Below are positions 44,840 through 54,983 of a DNA stretch of 64,000 nucleotides, in pieces. The notes under the pieces were generated by a model. It saw only the letters and a program-made list of their open reading frames with translations. It was not told the DNA's origin and ran no database searches. Source of the stretch: Bacteroidetes bacterium OLB12. Its GTDB lineage: Bacteria; Bacteroidota; Bacteroidia; Cytophagales; Cyclobacteriaceae. Position 1 is the first letter of the stretch, and every line of letters starts with the position of its first letter. A program made the position numbers and the translations under genes. The stretch lies in assembly GCA_001567185.1 (NCBI GenBank), contig LNFR01000009.1:1-64000 (forward strand). The letters run 5' to 3'.

Positions 44840-47800
44840 ACTGGTGGCGTTGCATCTTGCTGTTCCTGGCTATTACTGATCTAAACGGAACAGGTTATGC
44901 TCAAATTAATCTTACCCTAAAAAGTCTTGAATCTGAAGATCCTGTTGCTGCTGGGTTCTATCTGAAAAAAATTAACCCTTCTTTAGAGCGTGATTTACTG
45001 GAAGCCGAAATCGCCTTTCTTAACAACGACTTCAGTCTCCTTGATTCTACTTTAAGCAGGATTGATAAAGTACGGTTGTCAAAATGCAAGGCCCTTCAAC
45101 AGATTACACTTCGTGGTCTGCTCGCATATAAGCGCAACCGCTTTGCGGAAGCTCAAAATATTTTTAACCAGGCGAAAGAATTGTCATCCACATGTAATGA
45201 TCCGTACTATCAGGCCGCATACGTAAATTATTGGAGCGGTTATGTTTCGTTAGAGTTGGGCGATTTGAGTTCAGCACAACAGGAGTTGTCAAATGCGATA
45301 AAATTTTTTCAAACCGATACAACCCGCTTCCGGGTAAAGTTAGCTCATAGCTATTTTTGGTTAGGAGCCCTCAAATTAAAACAAGAGCAATATGAAGCCT
45401 CCATCACGCATCTGAATTTATCGCTCGCGATTTATCAAAATTTGCCTTTGGACAAATCAGACATACAATCGAAAATCTATAATAACCTGGGTGCAGCACA
45501 TAATGGATTATGGAATTATAACGAGGCCATACGGGCATACAAGCAGGCTTTAAGTTTGAACATTGCCAAACGTGCCGCCCCTGAAGAACTTGCCATTGTT
45601 TATTCCAATTTGGGTAGGTTTTATGAACTCTACGAAAATTTTATTCAATCAAAAGAATATTACGATAAAGCAATTCACTATCTGAATGATGGCAACCTCT
45701 CCCCCGACAGAAAAGCACTAATTTATCAGAATTATGGAACGGTGTTGTCCAAACAATATCTCTACGTACCGGCTCAAAATCAATACCTGATTGCATTGAA
45801 AATTATTGAACCCTATAAAGAAATATATGGCAATATCTATGCGCGTATCCTTATTAACATAGCCTACAGTTTTCTTAACCAGGAATCCTATACAGCTGCT
45901 GAACGATGGGAAAAGGAACTGGATGAGTTTTTTAAAAGTCATGGCAACAAATTTTCAGAGCAGTTGCAAGAGTGGCAGCTTTACCAGGCAATCAGAGACC
46001 AATTGCTTGGTGATTACAAGGGGGCGTTGACCTTGCTGGATGTACTGGAAAAAAATACCCCGCAGGATGATCAGCACTTAAAGATTCTTCAGGTTAAAGC
46101 GAGTGTGCTGAAAAAACTGAATAGCCAGGAAGAAAGTCAAGCTAAGTACCGACAGCTCATAAACCATTACTTAACTAAACTGCCGGTTACACATCCTCAA
46201 ATCATACAGTTGTATAACGAGCTGGCGTCAACCTTTGCAGGAACACCCTACGAAAAAGATTCATCTATATTTTACTACACCCTTGCCAGGAAAAACAATC
46301 TGCTCATCAATCCACTAAATAAAGAATCAGCTTTTTATGCTTCAAAGGTTGAGTGGATTATCTCCAATTATTACCTGCTGAAAATAGCACTAACTTCTTT
46401 TAAAGCGAATGATGGTGACTTTAAAGAACTACTTAAGGCCGAAGGGCTGATTCAGTCTTCGGTATCTGTAATTCAATCGCAAAGAGTAGAAATGAGAGAA
46501 AGTGCCGATGTGATTAATCTTATGCGCTTATACCATGAATTTTTCGACCTGGCAATGGAATACTACTATACGGCATACACCCACAGTGCCGATAAATCTT
46601 ATCTGGATAAGGCCTTTCTTATTTCTGAAAAAACGAAATATCAAAGCCTGTTGGCTTCCATGAAGCTTGATAAGGTAAATGCATTTTCGCGTGTTACAGA
46701 CAAGGTATTAAGTGAAGAAAGAAAGTTAACCACTGAGGTTGCACAACTTGAGTATCAATATTCGCAGGAAGTAGCAAAGCAAAGCGAACCTTTACCGCAA
46801 TTGTTAGATGAGTACCTTACCCAATGGAAAAACACAACTAGTAAGTTTGATCACTTTCTTGATTCCATTAAACTAAACCTGCCAGATTATTATAATCTTA
46901 AGTTTAACAAAACTTCGGTTGAGGTTTCTCAAATTCAGAACGACTTCTTATCGAAATATCCACACATGGCGTGGGTATCATTTTACCAGGGTGAGCAATT
47001 CAGCTATGCCCTGCTGATTTCCAGTAACGAAAAGCATTTTCTTAAGCTTGGCAATAGTCAAACAATCTCCAGACAGCTTAATGCACTCAAAAACTCAACA
47101 AACCTTCAGCTTACCGAAGAGTTTCATCAAGCCTCCGAGGCGCTGTATATGACTACATTCAAAGCCATAGACAGTTGCCTTCTTTTGCTTCCTCAAAAAA
47201 TAACCGATCTGGTGGTTATCCCCGATGGCAACCTGAGCCTGCTAAATTTTGAATTACTGGGAAAAAGAAATAAGACAGTATGGTCACCCATTCTGTTACG
47301 ATATACATTTTCTTATGGTTATTCTTCCTCCCTTCTTTGGATTGAATTCAGAGAAAAGCAATCCATAAATCTTTCTAAACTGAACATGATAGCGTTTGCT
47401 CCGGAGTTTAAATCGGGAACCGATACGCAGAAAGGCCGCAGGTCACTTGAAAATGAAAACCTGTACGAGGATTTTGATTTTCAGCCACTCGAAAAAAATC
47501 AGGATGAGGTTGTAAAATCATCAGAGGTTTTAAAGAAGCATAAGGTTAATTCGAAGCTCTATTTGGGCGAAACAGCAAACGAAGCCAATTTCAAGAAAGA
47601 AAGTCTTTCTTCCTATGATATAATTCATCTTGCCACGCATGGTTTTGCCGGAGATGGTTTACCGGGAGTTGCATTTGCCCGAAGTTCCGAATCTGACGAT
47701 GACGATATATTGTTTATGGAAGAAATTTTTGCGCTTAGAAATAAGGCCCGGTTGCTCTGCCTATCGGCTTGCGAAACGGCCGTGGGCAAAATTAGTACTG

Positions 47801-48042
47801 GTGAAGGCATTATTGGACTTACAAGGGCCTTTCTTTATTCCGGAAGCCAAAACATCATTGTTTCTCTCTGGAAAGTGAATGATGAAAAAACTGAAAAGCT
47901 TATGGTAGAATTTTATGCACGGCTTGCCAAAACCAGGTCGATCTCAAAATCCTTACACCAGGCAAAAGTAAGCATGATAAAAAAAGACCCTGCGTTGCAT
48001 CCGGCACATTGGGCAGCCTTTATCCATATTGGGCTTGATTAA
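44836..48042 (+). CDS. exported TPR-CHAT domain protease
   Basis: This 1068-aa protein has an N-terminal signal peptide (WWRCILLFLAITDLNGTGYAQ). An array of about eight or more TPR-like repeats follows (residues about 75-450, e.g. NNLGAAHNGLWNYNEAIRAY). Next come a helical/coiled region (about 560-690) and a C-terminal CHAT caspase-like domain (about 760-1068). The catalytic dyad is intact: His935 in IIHLATHGFAGDG and Cys979 in LCLSACETAVG. CHAT proteins are Cys peptidases related to caspases and separase, and some cleave a dedicated partner protein. Translational coupling to the tailed 140-aa protein points to that protein as partner or substrate. Export would place the action in the periplasm. 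Confidence 0.92.
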   Translation: MNWWRCILLFLAITDLNGTGYAQINLTLKSLESEDPVAAGFYLKKINPSLERDLLEAEIAFLNNDFSLLDSTLSRIDKVRLSKCKALQQITLRGLLAYKRNRFAEAQNIFNQAKELSSTCNDPYYQAAYVNYWSGYVSLELGDLSSAQQELSNAIKFFQTDTTRFRVKLAHSYFWLGALKLKQEQYEASITHLNLSLAIYQNLPLDKSDIQSKIYNNLGAAHNGLWNYNEAIRAYKQALSLNIAKRAAPEELAIVYSNLGRFYELYENFIQSKEYYDKAIHYLNDGNLSPDRKALIYQNYGTVLSKQYLYVPAQNQYLIALKIIEPYKEIYGNIYARILINIAYSFLNQESYTAAERWEKELDEFFKSHGNKFSEQLQEWQLYQAIRDQLLGDYKGALTLLDVLEKNTPQDDQHLKILQVKASVLKKLNSQEESQAKYRQLINHYLTKLPVTHPQIIQLYNELASTFAGTPYEKDSSIFYYTLARKNNLLINPLNKESAFYASKVEWIISNYYLLKIALTSFKANDGDFKELLKAEGLIQSSVSVIQSQRVEMRESADVINLMRLYHEFFDLAMEYYYTAYTHSADKSYLDKAFLISEKTKYQSLLASMKLDKVNAFSRVTDKVLSEERKLTTEVAQLEYQYSQEVAKQSEPLPQLLDEYLTQWKNTTSKFDHFLDSIKLNLPDYYNLKFNKTSVEVSQIQNDFLSKYPHMAWVSFYQGEQFSYALLISSNEKHFLKLGNSQTISRQLNALKNSTNLQLTEEFHQASEALYMTTFKAIDSCLLLLPQKITDLVVIPDGNLSLLNFELLGKRNKTVWSPILLRYTFSYGYSSSLLWIEFREKQSINLSKLNMIAFAPEFKSGTDTQKGRRSLENENLYEDFDFQPLEKNQDEVVKSSEVLKKHKVNSKLYLGETANEANFKKESLSSYDIIHLATHGFAGDGLPGVAFARSSESDDDDILFMEEIFALRNKARLLCLSACETAVGKISTGEGIIGLTRAFLYSGSQNIIVSLWKVNDEKTEKLMVEFYARLAKTRSISKSLHQAKVSMIKKDPALHPAHWAAFIHIGLD

Positions 48043-48179
48043 TTCCTTTCAACCTTTCTACAATTTCTTGGCTTAAATATTATCCTTAACCGAATAGAAA
48101 GTAGGAAATAGCCATTAATCAAAAAAGTAGGCGAATCACTTCTCCGATGTGTACATTCGCTACCCAAACCATACTGTTT

Positions 48180-51005
48180 ATGTTACTCCGCATTCTTGTA
48201 CTGGTGCTGTTTACAAGCACCTTGGCCATGGCCCAGAAGAAAACTACCACAACAGCTATAGTCAAAAAGCCGCTTACCCCATCGGTTTATGACGGGTGGA
48301 AAGATATTCCTTTTAAAGACCTGACCCCCGATGGCAATTATGCAGCCTTTACCATAAATCCGCAGGAAGGCGATGGCAGGGTTGTGTTTCATCAGATAAA
48401 AAACGGTGTGCAGGATTCTGTACAGCGTGCTGCAGAAATAAAACTTACGTTCGATAGCAAATACGCTGTCTTTAAAATAAAACCACAATACCAACTGGTA
48501 AAAGACCTGCGCAGGCAAAAGAAGAAGAAAGAAGATTTACCGAAAGACTCACTCGGCATTTTCACCTTTGCCACACGCAAAACAGAAAAAATTGCCAACG
48601 TAAAATCATTTAAGATTCCTGAAAAAGCGGGCGGATGGGTTGCCTGGCAACTGGAAGCCGCCAAAGAGGAAAAGGCTAAGGCTAAACCCGATACTACCAA
48701 AAAAGCTGAACCTGTTAAGTCAAAAAAAGTAAAGAAGAATACTGATGAGAACGGCTACACGCTTGTGTTGCGTAATCTGAATAGCAATCAGCATGTTCAG
48801 TTTGGATTTGTGAAAGACTATGCCTTTGCCAAATTCGGGCAAGGCCTTTTGTTCCACACCACCGGCAATGATTCCACCATGAAGCCTGGTATGTATTGGT
48901 ACGACCTTCAAAGAGCCGAATTGAAACAACTGCACGAAGGCAAATCGAAATACAAGTACAAAGGGTTAGCCATTAGTGAAGATGGCACACAGGTTTCTTT
49001 CCTGGTGGATGGCGATACCACCAAAGCCCCCAATCATTTCTTCTCCTTACAGTATTGGAAAACCGGAGATGCTACGGCCTCGGCATTGGTTCATGACAAA
49101 ACACCACAAGTACCGGCCAATTGGTTTGTGAGTGAACATGCTGCTCCTGAATTTTCAAAAGATGGCAGCAAGTTGTTTTTTGGATTGGCCCCCAAACCTT
49201 TGGTGCAAGATACCTCGCGCCTGGAAGAAGAAATTATTAAAGTGGAGGTGTGGAACTGGCGGGATAGTGTACTGCAAACACAACAAAACAGCCGGCTGGA
49301 TGCTGAGAAAAAACGCTCGTATCAAACAGTTATTAACCTGGCCGATAAATCGATTATACGTTTGGGGAGCACAACACTGCCCCAGGTTGTATTGGCCGAG
49401 GAAGGCAACGCCTCCATCGCGTTAGGTCTTTCTGATTTACCATACAGGTGGAGCAACTTTTATGATGTTACCGGGCATAGCGATGCTTATGTAATTGATG
49501 TACGTACCGGATCCAAAATCAAAGTGGCTGAAAAAATTAAAGGAAACATATCTATTTCACCGAAAGGAAAGTTTGTGTTTTGGTTTAGTTTGCCAGATAC
49601 AGCATGGTTTACATACGAGGTGGCCACAGCCAAAACGCAACCGCTTACAAAAACATTGCCCGTTTCATTTGCTGATGAAGAAGATGATCATCCGGATTAT
49701 CCATCCAGTTACGGTTCGGCTGGTTGGCTCGAAAACGATGTGCGCTTTCTGATCTACGATCGCTATGATATCTGGTCCGTTGATCCGCAGGGAAAATCGC
49801 CTGCGGTTAATCTCACAAAGACCGGACGCATGCAAAAAATAACATTTCGCAATGTGTGGCTGAATCGCGAGGAGAAATTTATCAAACCAGACGCCACACT
49901 CTTGCTTAGTGCCTTTGACGAGCAACTTAAAACAGTCAATTATTACAGCCTTTCTTTAAAGACGGGCGAATTGAAAAAACTTACCAGTGGTAATTATCGC
50001 TTTGCGGGTGCAACCAAAGCCCTGAACAGCGATAACATACTTTTCACAAGAGAAAATTTCAATGAGTTTCCGGATGTGTGGGCCAGCAATCTCTCATTCA
50101 CCAGTCCAAAAAAAGTCAGTACAGCAAATCCACAACAGAAAAATTATTTGTGGGGAACGGTAGAGTTGGTGAATTACACTTCGCTCGATAATATTCCCCT
50201 GCAGGGGTTATTGTATAAGCCCGAAAACTTTGACCCCAAAAAGAAATATCCCATGCTGGTATATTTTTATGAAAAGAGCAGCGATGGATTGTATTCTTAC
50301 TTTAAACCGCAACCTGCCTGGTCTATCATTCAACGCATTATGTGTGTAAGCAACGGCTACCTTGTTTTTGTGCCTGATATTGTTTACAAAAACGGACTGC
50401 CGGGTGAAAGCGCGTACAACTGTATTATGCCGGGCGTAAATCAATTGATCAGTTCAGGTTTTGTAGATGAAAAAAATATAGGCATACAAGGGCAAAGCTG
50501 GGGCGGATATCAAACGGCCTACCTTATTACGCGTACCAATTTATTTAAAGCAGCCGATGCAGGCGCGGCCGTAGTAAACATGACCAGTGCTTATGGCGGT
50601 ATCCGGTGGGGTAGTGGTATGAGCCGCATGTTTCAGTACGAAAGAAGCCAAAGCCGCATTGGCGGAACCTTGTGGGAGAAGCCGCTCTACTTTATTGAGA
50701 ACTCACCGTTGTTCTATGCGGATAAAATTCAAACACCGGTGTTAATTATGCAAAACGATAAAGACGATGCAGTACCCTGGTACCAGGGCATAGAGTTTTA
50801 CATGGCATTGCGCAGACTTCAAAAACCGGTGTGGATGCTGGTGTATAACGATGAGGTTCATAATCTGCAAAAGCGGCAAAATCGTAAAGACTATGATTTG
50901 CGCCTGATGCAGTTTTTTGATTATTACCTGAAAGGGGCACCCGAACCAGCATGGATGAAGGAAGGTATTCCGGCTATAGAGAAGGGGATTACAAAGGGAT
51001 ATTAA
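48180..51005 (+). CDS. exported S9 family (prolyl oligopeptidase-type) peptidase
   Basis: This protein of about 941 aa has a signal peptide from ATG 48180 (LLRILVLVLFTSTLAMAQ); ATG 48147 is an in-frame alternative. A long beta-propeller region with Lys-rich linkers (about 30-640) precedes the alpha/beta-hydrolase domain. The domain's catalytic triad is Ser in GIQGQSWGGYQTAY, Asp in MQNDKDDAVPW and His in YNDEVHNLQKR. It is likely a periplasmic peptidase acting on short peptides. A 138-bp gap separates it from the CHAT gene, so co-regulation is not assured. Confidence 0.92.
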   Translation: MLLRILVLVLFTSTLAMAQKKTTTTAIVKKPLTPSVYDGWKDIPFKDLTPDGNYAAFTINPQEGDGRVVFHQIKNGVQDSVQRAAEIKLTFDSKYAVFKIKPQYQLVKDLRRQKKKKEDLPKDSLGIFTFATRKTEKIANVKSFKIPEKAGGWVAWQLEAAKEEKAKAKPDTTKKAEPVKSKKVKKNTDENGYTLVLRNLNSNQHVQFGFVKDYAFAKFGQGLLFHTTGNDSTMKPGMYWYDLQRAELKQLHEGKSKYKYKGLAISEDGTQVSFLVDGDTTKAPNHFFSLQYWKTGDATASALVHDKTPQVPANWFVSEHAAPEFSKDGSKLFFGLAPKPLVQDTSRLEEEIIKVEVWNWRDSVLQTQQNSRLDAEKKRSYQTVINLADKSIIRLGSTTLPQVVLAEEGNASIALGLSDLPYRWSNFYDVTGHSDAYVIDVRTGSKIKVAEKIKGNISISPKGKFVFWFSLPDTAWFTYEVATAKTQPLTKTLPVSFADEEDDHPDYPSSYGSAGWLENDVRFLIYDRYDIWSVDPQGKSPAVNLTKTGRMQKITFRNVWLNREEKFIKPDATLLLSAFDEQLKTVNYYSLSLKTGELKKLTSGNYRFAGATKALNSDNILFTRENFNEFPDVWASNLSFTSPKKVSTANPQQKNYLWGTVELVNYTSLDNIPLQGLLYKPENFDPKKKYPMLVYFYEKSSDGLYSYFKPQPAWSIIQRIMCVSNGYLVFVPDIVYKNGLPGESAYNCIMPGVNQLISSGFVDEKNIGIQGQSWGGYQTAYLITRTNLFKAADAGAAVVNMTSAYGGIRWGSGMSRMFQYERSQSRIGGTLWEKPLYFIENSPLFYADKIQTPVLIMQNDKDDAVPWYQGIEFYMALRRLQKPVWMLVYNDEVHNLQKRQNRKDYDLRLMQFFDYYLKGAPEPAWMKEGIPAIEKGITKGY

Positions 51006-51114
51006 AAATTCAACAGGCAAGAGTTTCAACTACAGCACGATACTGTAGTTTGAATATCTCTTTCCATTATTGAAAATGCCTTTGTAAATTCGTTGTTTGT
51101 TTTATTTGCTAAGC

Positions 51115-51588
51115 ATGAAACAGTTTTTTTTGAAGTGGTATAGTTACAATGCATGGGCTAATCGCGCTATAATAGCAAACCTGGAAAAACAAGCCGTTAG
51201 CGATGAAAAAATTCTTACCGTAATGGGGCACCTGGTAAGCGCCAATTTTATTTGGCTTAATCGCATAAAGGGGTTACCCAAAAGTGAATACAAACTTTGG
51301 GGCGAGTACACGTTGCTCCATCTGAAAGATATGGTTGAAGAAGCGGATAGGCTTTGGATGGAATACATTGAAGCAACCGATGATTTTAACCAGACACTTA
51401 AATATAATAATTACGTAGGCAATTATTTTGAAAACAAGGTGGAGCAAATCATGATTCATCTGGTAAACCATGGAAGCTATCACCGCGGGCAAATAGCTAT
51501 GCTGCTGCGGCAGAAGGGCTTTGAACCGGTTAACACCGATTATATTACCTACGACCGCGTGCTTTCCGGTCAGCTAAAAAACAACTAA
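51115..51588 (+). CDS. DinB family protein
   Basis: This four-helix-bundle DinB-superfamily protein has about 157 aa from ATG 51115 (MKQFFLKWYSYNAWANRAI). The metal-site His residues are in MGHLVSANFIWLNRI and in the HLVNHGSYHRGQIA motif, the most characteristic part of the family. The specific activity is unknown; some relatives are bacillithiol- or mycothiol-dependent. It is 19 bp upstream of the dienelactone-hydrolase-like gene and probably shares its transcript. Confidence 0.9.
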   Translation: MKQFFLKWYSYNAWANRAIIANLEKQAVSDEKILTVMGHLVSANFIWLNRIKGLPKSEYKLWGEYTLLHLKDMVEEADRLWMEYIEATDDFNQTLKYNNYVGNYFENKVEQIMIHLVNHGSYHRGQIAMLLRQKGFEPVNTDYITYDRVLSGQLKNN

Positions 51589-51607
51589 CTCAAAAAACTA
51601 TTCATTT

Positions 51608-52465
51608 ATGAAAAAAGGAAAATTAGTATTGTTCTTCATGGTGGCAGCTTTTGCGTTGCGTGCGCAAGAGCTTACTTTGAATGATGGCATTACCCTTTGC
51701 CACACTTCGGCAACTGAAAAGTTTGCTTTGTTTGCACAAGACGAGGACTTTAATATGTCGCACCCCAATCCACTGCCCTATACGCACGTAAGTGAAACCG
51801 GCAAGATGGTTACCTTTAAAACTCCCGATGGTAAAGAGGCCAGCGGGTATGTGTTAATGGCTAAGTCAAAAACCAACAACTGGATTTTTGTATTTCAGGA
51901 GTGGTGGGGGTTGAACGACCACATTAAACGCGAAGCCGAAAAACTCTACAATGATTTAGGTAATGTAAACGTGCTGGCGTTGGATATGTACGATGGCAAG
52001 ATTGCCACAGCCCGTGAAGATGCGGGTAAATATATGGCAGAGTTTAAGCAGGATCGCGGTAACGCTATTGTAAAGGGGGCATTGGAGTTTGCCGGTAAAA
52101 ATGCGAAGGTTGGAACTATTGGCTGGTGCTTTGGTGGCGGCCAATCCATGCAGGCAACGTTAACTGCTGGCAAGCAAGCTGCCGGTTGTGTTATTTATTA
52201 TGGCATGCCCGAATCAGACGTTGAAAGATTAAAAACACTAAATGCCGATGTATTGAATATCTGGCCTACACAAGATCAGTGGATCAACAAAGAGGTAACA
52301 GATAAGTTTGAAGCCAATATGAAGGCTGCCGGAAAGAAGCTAACCACCAAAGCCTACGAGGCAGACCATGCATTTGCAAACCCAAGCAATCCCAAGTTTA
52401 ATCAAGAGTTTACGGCCGATGCCTATAAACACACGCTTGCGTTTTTCAAAGCCAGACTTAAGTAA
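51608..52465 (+). CDS. exported dienelactone hydrolase family protein
   Basis: This 285-aa alpha/beta hydrolase has a signal peptide (KKGKLVLFFMVAAFALRAQ) and a Cys nucleophile in TIGWCFGGGQSMQ. The acid is in WPTQDQWINKE and the His in YEADHAFANPS, matching the Cys-Asp-His triad of dienelactone hydrolases. EWWGLNDHIKREAEKL is also typical. Location in the periplasm makes a role in chloroaromatic degradation unlikely. The substrate is probably another ester or lactone. Confidence 0.92.
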   Translation: MKKGKLVLFFMVAAFALRAQELTLNDGITLCHTSATEKFALFAQDEDFNMSHPNPLPYTHVSETGKMVTFKTPDGKEASGYVLMAKSKTNNWIFVFQEWWGLNDHIKREAEKLYNDLGNVNVLALDMYDGKIATAREDAGKYMAEFKQDRGNAIVKGALEFAGKNAKVGTIGWCFGGGQSMQATLTAGKQAAGCVIYYGMPESDVERLKTLNADVLNIWPTQDQWINKEVTDKFEANMKAAGKKLTTKAYEADHAFANPSNPKFNQEFTADAYKHTLAFFKARLK

Positions 52466-52506
52466 TCTAAAATGAGTTAACCCGCCTGCCTAAGGCTGGT
52501 CTTAAA

Positions 52507-52542
52507 AATTTGAAAGTGGGTTTATCAGCCCACTTTCAAATT
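52507..52542. terminator. bidirectional hairpin between convergent genes
   Basis: A perfect 14-bp stem (52507-52520 with 52529-52542) with an 8-nt loop and A/T-rich outer arms lies between the dienelactone-hydrolase-like stop and the CBS gene stop. This is a good candidate for a two-way terminator. Confidence 0.75.
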
Positions 52543-52562
52543 AAGTATTTCAAACCCTCAAA

Positions 52563-52988
52563 TTAATACTGGTCCAACATATACCGTATTACATCGGTGG
52601 TTGTTACAATGCCCACTAGCTTGCTTTCATCTTTTTCATCAACCACCGGCAGGGCATGAAACTCTTCGTTGGAAAGTATTTCGGCTACATCTCGAATGGT
52701 TTCATTTGATTTTACTACACGCGGTTTGTGCGACATCACCTGCGAAATAGTAAGCATATCAAACACCGCTTCATCGGCTTCGTCCTGGCCGGCAAACAAA
52801 CTGCTGAAGGTTAACCGGTTTAAATCTGTTTTGCTGATGATCCCCACCAGTTGTTTGCCGTAAACAACCGGTACGTGCCGAAAACCATGCTTGCGAATAA
52901 GGTCTCGCACATCGGTTAGTTTGTCTTCCAATTGCACCACATGCATATTCTTTGTCATAATGGTGTTAACGAGTTCACGCTTTCTCAT
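52563..52988 (-). CDS. CBS-domain-pair protein
   Basis: This protein of about 141 aa consists of two CBS domains and little else (start ATG 52988, MRKRELVNTIMTKNMHVVQ). The first CBS unit includes DVRDLIRKHGFRHVPVV and LVGIISKTDL. The second includes ISQVMSHKPRVVKSNETIRD and LVGIVTTTDVIRYML. Such modules bind adenine nucleotides and sense energy state or control partner proteins. No partner domain is fused. It lies 108 bp downstream of the acyl-CoA ligase on the same strand. Confidence 0.92.
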   Translation of the reverse strand: MRKRELVNTIMTKNMHVVQLEDKLTDVRDLIRKHGFRHVPVVYGKQLVGIISKTDLNRLTFSSLFAGQDEADEAVFDMLTISQVMSHKPRVVKSNETIRDVAEILSNEEFHALPVVDEKDESKLVGIVTTTDVIRYMLDQY

Positions 52989-53096
52989 AGTAGTATGGGT
53001 TAATTTGTTAATGTTCTGCTTGTTTTTTTCTAATACAAGATCATGATCCCAACAACAATACCACATGAGATAGCTCAGATTGTAATATGATTTTTG

Positions 53097-54743
53097 TCAC
53101 TCCCAAACCACAATACCCGGCTGCGTGTGGTACCAGGTAGGATATTTGGGTAAATGAATTTTTTCTACTTCGTTGCGTTTCACTTTTAATGTTGGTGTAA
53201 GTAACCCGTTCTCCACACTCCAGTCGGTTTTCATAATCACAATCTTCTCCAGCTTTTCGTACGTTTCCAATGCCGGGTTTACCTGCGCTACTGAGTTTTC
53301 CAACCCCTGTGTTAACTCTTCTTTTGATTTTGCCTTGCCTCCGGCCGAAAGTACTACCAAAGCAATGGGCTGCGGAATACCCATCCCCACCACACAAACC
53401 TGGTCTATATCAGGATTGGCTAACAGTTTCATTTCGATAGGGGTGGGCGCAATGTATTTGCCTTTGTCTGTTTTAAACTGGTCTTTAACCCGGCCAGTAA
53501 TCTTCAGATATCCATCGGCTGATATTTCTCCCTGGTCTCCGGTTTTTAAATAACCTTCCTCATCAAACAGTTCTTTGGTAAGTTCAGGCTCTTTGTAATA
53601 TCCCAAGGTTAGTCCGGGGCACTTAACGCGAATCTCACCGCCTTCTGCAATTTTTACCTGTAATCCTTTAAAGGGAGTTCCTACCGTACCATGCCGGTTG
53701 GCTTCATTGCGGTTGAAGTGCGCATACACACAATCTTCGGTCATGCCGTATGCCTGCAAAATGCGCACGCCCACCTTTTCATACCATTGCAGCAGATCAA
53801 CTGAAATAGGAGCAGCACCACTAAAAATTTGTTTGGCCCGCGAAAGTCCTATTCCCTTTTTTATTTTATTCTTAACCAGCGAACTCACCACTGGAATTTT
53901 GAGCAGTGTATCTAATTTCTTCTGCGGAAGTTTCTCCAGAATTTTTTCCTGGAACTTTGCCCAGATGCGCGGCACTGCAAAGAAGTGCGTGGGTTGGGTA
54001 TCAGCTAAGTTTTTGGGAAACGACTCCAGGGTTTCAGGAAATGAAAATGTACCACCCTGATATACGCCCATCAATTCAATCCCCATGCGCTCGGCAATGT
54101 GGCTCATAGGCAAATACGAAAACAAGGTTGGATGCATTTGGATGCCTAACTCTTGGGTGCCTTGTTGTATGGTGCGATCAAACGCACTTACCGAATGCAT
54201 TACACCTTTTGGTTTGCCTGTAGTACCCGAGGTGTACATAATCGTTAACAAGTCCTCTTGTTTCCAGGCGTGGGGTTCGTTTACGGGTTCGTGGTTGGTT
54301 GTCCAATCTTCCCAGGTTTGGGGTGCTTTTGTTCCGTAGGCAGAAACGCCCAGAGTAATTACGTTATCCGGAATGCCACTTTTCTGTTCTTCAAAATTAT
54401 CAAGCTTACCAGCAATGATAAGTTTTGATTCGCTGTGTTCCAGAATCTGTTTGATTGATGTAGCTGTAAGTGTGGCATAAAGCGGTACCGAAACATAGCC
54501 GGCCATCATAATAGCCAGATCGGCCATTACCCAATGGGCACAGTTTTTTGATATCAACGCAATGTTGCTGCCTTGCGGGAAGTGAAATGATTTTAATCCG
54601 CTGGCAATACGCCTGATTTCGTTTCCAGCCTGCTGATACGTCCAGGTTTTCCATACACCATGAAAGGGTTGTCGTAAAAAAAGCTGATCGGGGATTTCCT
54701 TTTCCCACTTCAGAAACTGTTGCAGAGGGGTGCTGGCGTTCAT
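53097..54743 (-). CDS. long-chain fatty acid--CoA ligase (AMP-forming)
   Basis: This 548-aa adenylate-forming enzyme activates fatty acids to acyl-CoA. It has the P-loop TIMYTSGTTGKPKGVMHS, FSYLPMSHIAERMG, the A5 motif ILQAYGMTEDCVYAHFN, and the hinge region EEGYLKTGDQGEISADGYLKITGRVKD in its usual order. The final Lys is in TDKGKYIAPTPIE. The start ATG at 54743 (MNASTPLQQFLKWE) is the family-like N-terminus; an upstream extension of the frame is not conserved. It is divergent from polA across about 240 bp. Confidence 0.93.
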   Translation of the reverse strand: MNASTPLQQFLKWEKEIPDQLFLRQPFHGVWKTWTYQQAGNEIRRIASGLKSFHFPQGSNIALISKNCAHWVMADLAIMMAGYVSVPLYATLTATSIKQILEHSESKLIIAGKLDNFEEQKSGIPDNVITLGVSAYGTKAPQTWEDWTTNHEPVNEPHAWKQEDLLTIMYTSGTTGKPKGVMHSVSAFDRTIQQGTQELGIQMHPTLFSYLPMSHIAERMGIELMGVYQGGTFSFPETLESFPKNLADTQPTHFFAVPRIWAKFQEKILEKLPQKKLDTLLKIPVVSSLVKNKIKKGIGLSRAKQIFSGAAPISVDLLQWYEKVGVRILQAYGMTEDCVYAHFNRNEANRHGTVGTPFKGLQVKIAEGGEIRVKCPGLTLGYYKEPELTKELFDEEGYLKTGDQGEISADGYLKITGRVKDQFKTDKGKYIAPTPIEMKLLANPDIDQVCVVGMGIPQPIALVVLSAGGKAKSKEELTQGLENSVAQVNPALETYEKLEKIVIMKTDWSVENGLLTPTLKVKRNEVEKIHLPKYPTWYHTQPGIVVWE

Positions 54744-54983
54744 AAGGCTTAGGGTTATGTAAAGTCTATTTAGCAATATTAACTTGAAAAAAAACACATC
54801 TGTTTCAGGGGCGCGAGATACTGGTATTGAGAGGTTCCATTTCTTCAGCAGAAGAAGGCTTAATTTTAAGATAGCCTCAATATGTTCCGGAAATATTATC
54901 GGAAGTTTGCACAGAAGGCTATAGCGAAAAACTTTATCTGTTGTGATTAAAACGATACCTTGCATGTTGTTAATTCGCAGTCA

